9,391 nt of DNA, taken from assembly GCF_043951865.1 (NCBI RefSeq), contig NZ_JBINJF010000058.1, positions 1 to 9,391 on the forward strand, read 5' to 3'. Shown piece after piece: positions 7,768 through 9,391 of this stretch. The translations under genes and the position numbers were made by a program. This DNA is from JAMQKA01 sp043951865. Its GTDB lineage: Bacteria > Bacteroidota > Rhodothermia > Balneolales > Balneolaceae. The first letter of the stretch is position 1; each line of letters opens with the position of its first letter. The notes beneath the pieces are model-generated. The model had not been told where the DNA came from, ran no database searches, and saw nothing but the letters and a program-made list of their open reading frames with translations.

Positions 7768-8883
7768 TTAATTTGTATTGACTTGTTCATATTCTCCTAA
7801 ATCGTTCCCTTTAGTGAAAATGATAGTTCTGCCCTGGCGGCTGTACGAAACATCCATCGAGATGGAGAGCACCTTGAGCACCTCGCTCATCGGCATGTTG
7901 TCGTAGGTCGCCGTCAAGGTTCGATCTGACAGCTCTTCGGCATCTCCCTCGATTATGCACTCGATATCGTACCAGCGCTCCAGCCGGTCCAGCACCTCCG
8001 GAAACGGCGTGCTGTTAAATACCAGTCGTCCCCGGGTCCATCCCGTGTACTGGTCCATATTCTTAATATCGGAGACCGTCAGGCCGCCAACCTCTTTCAA
8101 AATTCCCAGCTTGTTGGGAGTGATCTCCACGATCTCTTTCTGCGGGGTGCCCTCTTCCATTTTCCCGAGCGAGACCAGCCCCTCCTCGACTGCCACTTCC
8201 ACCTGGGTGGAATCGTAGGCCGTCACATTAAAAGCGGTGCCCAGGTCTTTCGTGTAGGTCTGGTGCGAGATGACGACAAACGGATTGTTTTCGTCGTGCT
8301 CAACCTCAAAAAAGGCTTCTCCCTCCAGGTACAGTGTGCGGGTCTCCCTGCCGTAATCCTGGGGAATGCGCAGCGTACTGCTCGCATTAAGTACCACACT
8401 GGAGCCGTCGCTCAGCTTCAGGCTGGTGCGCTGACCTTTCACGGTATTGATCTCCTGGTAGGTTATCTGCTGCTGTTGCTCTAACGTACTTTCCGCGTTG
8501 AACTGCTGAACCACAAACACCAGGGCGGCGACCAGCAACACCGCCGCGGCAGCGGAATAAATCCAGTAGGCACGCCCGCGCCGGCGCTGCCGGTTCACGG
8601 ACTCATACGGTTTCCCGTTGACGCGTCCTCGCGCGTTGGAGTGATTTAGCGCGTATTCCCTCTCAAGACCCGGTTGTGGTTGAAATGTGTTTTCTTGAAA
8701 CCGGATCCACTCTGCCCGCGCGTCTTCTTCGAAATCGACGGTCGATTCTGTGCTCCACTCTTCGACAAAGGAGCTGAAAAAATCTTCGTTGGCAGGATCA
8801 TCCCGCAACCAGTCTCCCAGTGCCTGGAGCTCTTCTTCACTGCAGGTACCCTGCAAATATTTATGTAATATGTTCCAGTTCAT
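7768..8883 (-). CDS. fecR: FecR family anti-sigma factor with DUF4974-like C-terminus
   Basis: Single-pass inner-membrane regulator of 371 residues. The cytoplasmic N-terminal part (1-105) starts with a short helical anti-sigma-like region (HKYLQGTCSEEELQALGDWL) and a basic stretch RQRRRGR at 98-104. One membrane span lies at about 106-126. The periplasmic FecR domain runs about 142-240, with the family block GQRTSLKLSDGSSVVLNAS (150-168) and YLEGEAFFEVEHD (185-197). The C-terminal DUF4974-type domain covers about 284-356 (GRLVFNSTPFPEVLDRLERW, then LSISMDVSYSRQGRTIIF). In known systems the periplasmic part contacts the STN domain of the partner transporter, and the N-terminus holds or activates an ECF sigma factor. 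The partner here is very likely the next gene, susC. The sigma gene usually next to such genes is not seen within 508 bp upstream. The gene is GC-rich. Only weak ribosome-site similarity precedes the ATG; this start gives the complete N-terminal helix. Confidence 0.94.
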   Translation of the reverse strand: MNWNILHKYLQGTCSEEELQALGDWLRDDPANEDFFSSFVEEWSTESTVDFEEDARAEWIRFQENTFQPQPGLEREYALNHSNARGRVNGKPYESVNRQRRRGRAYWIYSAAAAVLLVAALVFVVQQFNAESTLEQQQQITYQEINTVKGQRTSLKLSDGSSVVLNASSTLRIPQDYGRETRTLYLEGEAFFEVEHDENNPFVVISHQTYTKDLGTAFNVTAYDSTQVEVAVEEGLVSLGKMEEGTPQKEIVEITPNKLGILKEVGGLTVSDIKNMDQYTGWTRGRLVFNSTPFPEVLDRLERWYDIECIIEGDAEELSDRTLTATYDNMPMSEVLKVLSISMDVSYSRQGRTIIFTKGNDLGEYEQVNTN

Positions 8884-8993
8884 AAAATTTTTCCGGGCTT
8901 AATTCGGTGGGATTACGACTGAGATCGGGCGTACCCTTACATTTTTTTTCTAACCCGGATTATTCACCAGGAAATTTGGTTTTGCATGAGGCG

Positions 8994-9050
8994 AAGGAAA
9001 AATGACAGCGGAAAAGGTACTAGTGTACCTTGAGCACGTCATTTTTCTTT
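8994..9050. terminator. Long imperfect palindrome, possible bidirectional terminator
   Basis: Outer arms AAAAATGAC (8998-9006) and GTCATTTTT (9038-9046) pair perfectly and extend to 8994/9050 with one mismatch. Inner arms AAGGTAC (9014-9020) and GTACCTT (9025-9031) pair around a TAGT loop. On the plus strand the structure ends in a T-rich run, and on the minus strand in TTTTT followed by CC. This could end transcription in either direction or act as a cruciform or protein-binding dyad. Its place in the middle of the 13-bp-repeat segment also fits the core of a miniature element. Function is inferred. Confidence 0.45.
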
Positions 9051-9093
9051 TAACGAACTACACGGACAAATTTCGCAGCCCGTCGCAGCGGCA

Positions 9094-9105
9094 CTCAAAT
9101 TTGAG
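9094..9105. repeat. Perfect 12-bp palindrome, operator-like
   Basis: CTCAAATTTGAG reads the same on both strands. It lies inside the segment bounded by the 13-bp inverted repeats, about 210 bp upstream of the fecR start. It could be bound by a dimeric regulator, but a 12-bp palindrome alone is weak evidence. Confidence 0.35.
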
Positions 9106-9262
9106 CAGTAAGTGATTTTTGATAGATCAAACAATCTCATGGGTTCATTCTCTTGTTTTTTACTATTTCGTCAATAATCCGGGTTGATGAATTAAACTGT
9201 ACTGCAGTGGTGGTTTACCGGGAAGTATTATTTTCCTTTGTTTGGGCCGTAAAAAAGGCCGG

Positions 9263-9361
9263 GAATGGGACGCCCGTCCAGCCGCAGCAGGCGTGAAAGC
9301 TCGTTGAGACGCGACATGTCGCGTCTGTACTGGATTTTTCTTTGGCTTTCGCGCCCCATTC
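9263..9361. repeat. Nested inverted repeats centred on a perfect 20-bp REP-like palindrome
   Basis: The core AGACGCGACATGTCGCGTCT at 9307-9326 is a perfect 20-bp palindrome. Around it, GCGTGAAAGC (9291-9300) pairs with GCTTTCGCGC (9345-9354) at 9 of 10 positions, and GAATGGG (9263-9269) pairs exactly with CCCATTC (9355-9361). GAGACGCG...CGCGTCT palindromes of this kind remind me of extragenic repeats scattered in many Bacteroidota and other genomes, so a REP or MITE-like element is likely. No REP-associated tyrosine transposase is in the window. Confidence 0.55.
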
Positions 9362-9391
9362 AAGGCTGGGAAGGCAGATCTACAATTATTC

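Larger units (their letters stand above)
8952..9185. repeat. Segment bounded by perfect 13-bp inverted repeats
   Basis: AACCCGGATTATT at 8952-8964 and its exact reverse complement AATAATCCGGGTT at 9173-9185 enclose 208 bp. By a rough count, a perfect 13-mer pair within about 500 bp is expected by chance well under once in a hundred such regions. The enclosed DNA has no gene and contains two further dyads. The layout fits either an invertible regulatory segment, as known for promoters of surface systems in Bacteroidota, or a miniature transposable element. No recombinase or transposase is adjacent, and no target-site duplication was recognised. Confidence 0.6.
8884..9391. other. Non-coding, inverted-repeat-rich region upstream of fecR
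   Basis: I find no credible gene. The 66-codon frame at 9163-9363 (minus) is very basic, matches no family I know and runs through palindromic repeats, so I treat it as chance. The region should carry the promoter of the fecR-susCD operon, but no clear TAnnTTTG motif is present on the minus strand. A faint TTGACG (9169-9174) and GAGAAT (9147-9152) pair with a 16-base gap lies far upstream. The region holds several dyads listed separately. Confidence 0.6.

Noticed and set aside
9163..9363. 66-codon minus-strand open frame near the right edge
   Set aside because: Very basic, low-complexity product with no family resemblance; it runs straight through the REP-like palindrome and its arms.
8884..9391. 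CRISPR array or tRNA gene in the repeat-rich right end
   Set aside because: There are no regularly spaced direct repeats and no cloverleaf; the repeats are inverted and unlike each other.

Overview
The window looks like part of a polysaccharide utilisation locus from the Bacteroidota/Balneolota side of the tree. It carries an outer-membrane SusC/SusD glycan importer, a FecR-type anti-sigma regulator with a DUF4974-like C-terminus, and a secreted sulfatase. The style of the carboxypeptidase-regulatory repeat and of the FecR protein reminds me of Balneolaceae, but this is recognition, not a database result. All genes lie on the minus strand and would be read from right to left.

Layout in transcription order: about 500 bp of non-coding DNA rich in inverted repeats (8884-9391); fecR (7768-8883); susC with an N-terminal STN signalling domain (4338-7754, possibly from 7790); susD (2816-4318); a decayed IS200/IS605-type TnpA pseudogene with flanking hairpins (about 2201-2735); an AT-rich non-coding stretch (1773-2200); and a sulfamidase-like (SGSH-like) sulfatase (129-1772). 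Bases 1-128 are AT-rich flank with nothing I can name.

How the genes may work together: SusD would capture a glycan at the cell surface and SusC would import it with energy from TonB. The STN domain of SusC would report substrate binding to the membrane protein FecR, which in known systems controls an ECF sigma factor. No sigma factor gene is present, so it must lie outside the window if it exists. The exported sulfatase implies a sulfated, perhaps N-sulfated or glycosaminoglycan-like, substrate. No glycoside hydrolase or polysaccharide lyase is in view, so the degradative part of the locus is missing or elsewhere.

The most interesting signals are three. (1) There is a sharp base-composition mosaic. 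fecR, the STN/CPD head of susC and the mature sulfatase are GC-rich. The plug and barrel of susC, all of susD, the IS remnant and the sulfatase signal peptide are AT-rich. The boundaries fall inside two open genes, which suggests exchange of the transporter module behind a resident regulatory head. (2) Upstream of fecR, a 234-bp segment is bounded by perfect 13-bp inverted repeats and contains a 57-bp imperfect palindrome; it could be an invertible regulatory segment or a miniature element. (3) A perfect 20-bp REP-like palindrome is nested in further inverted repeats at the right edge.
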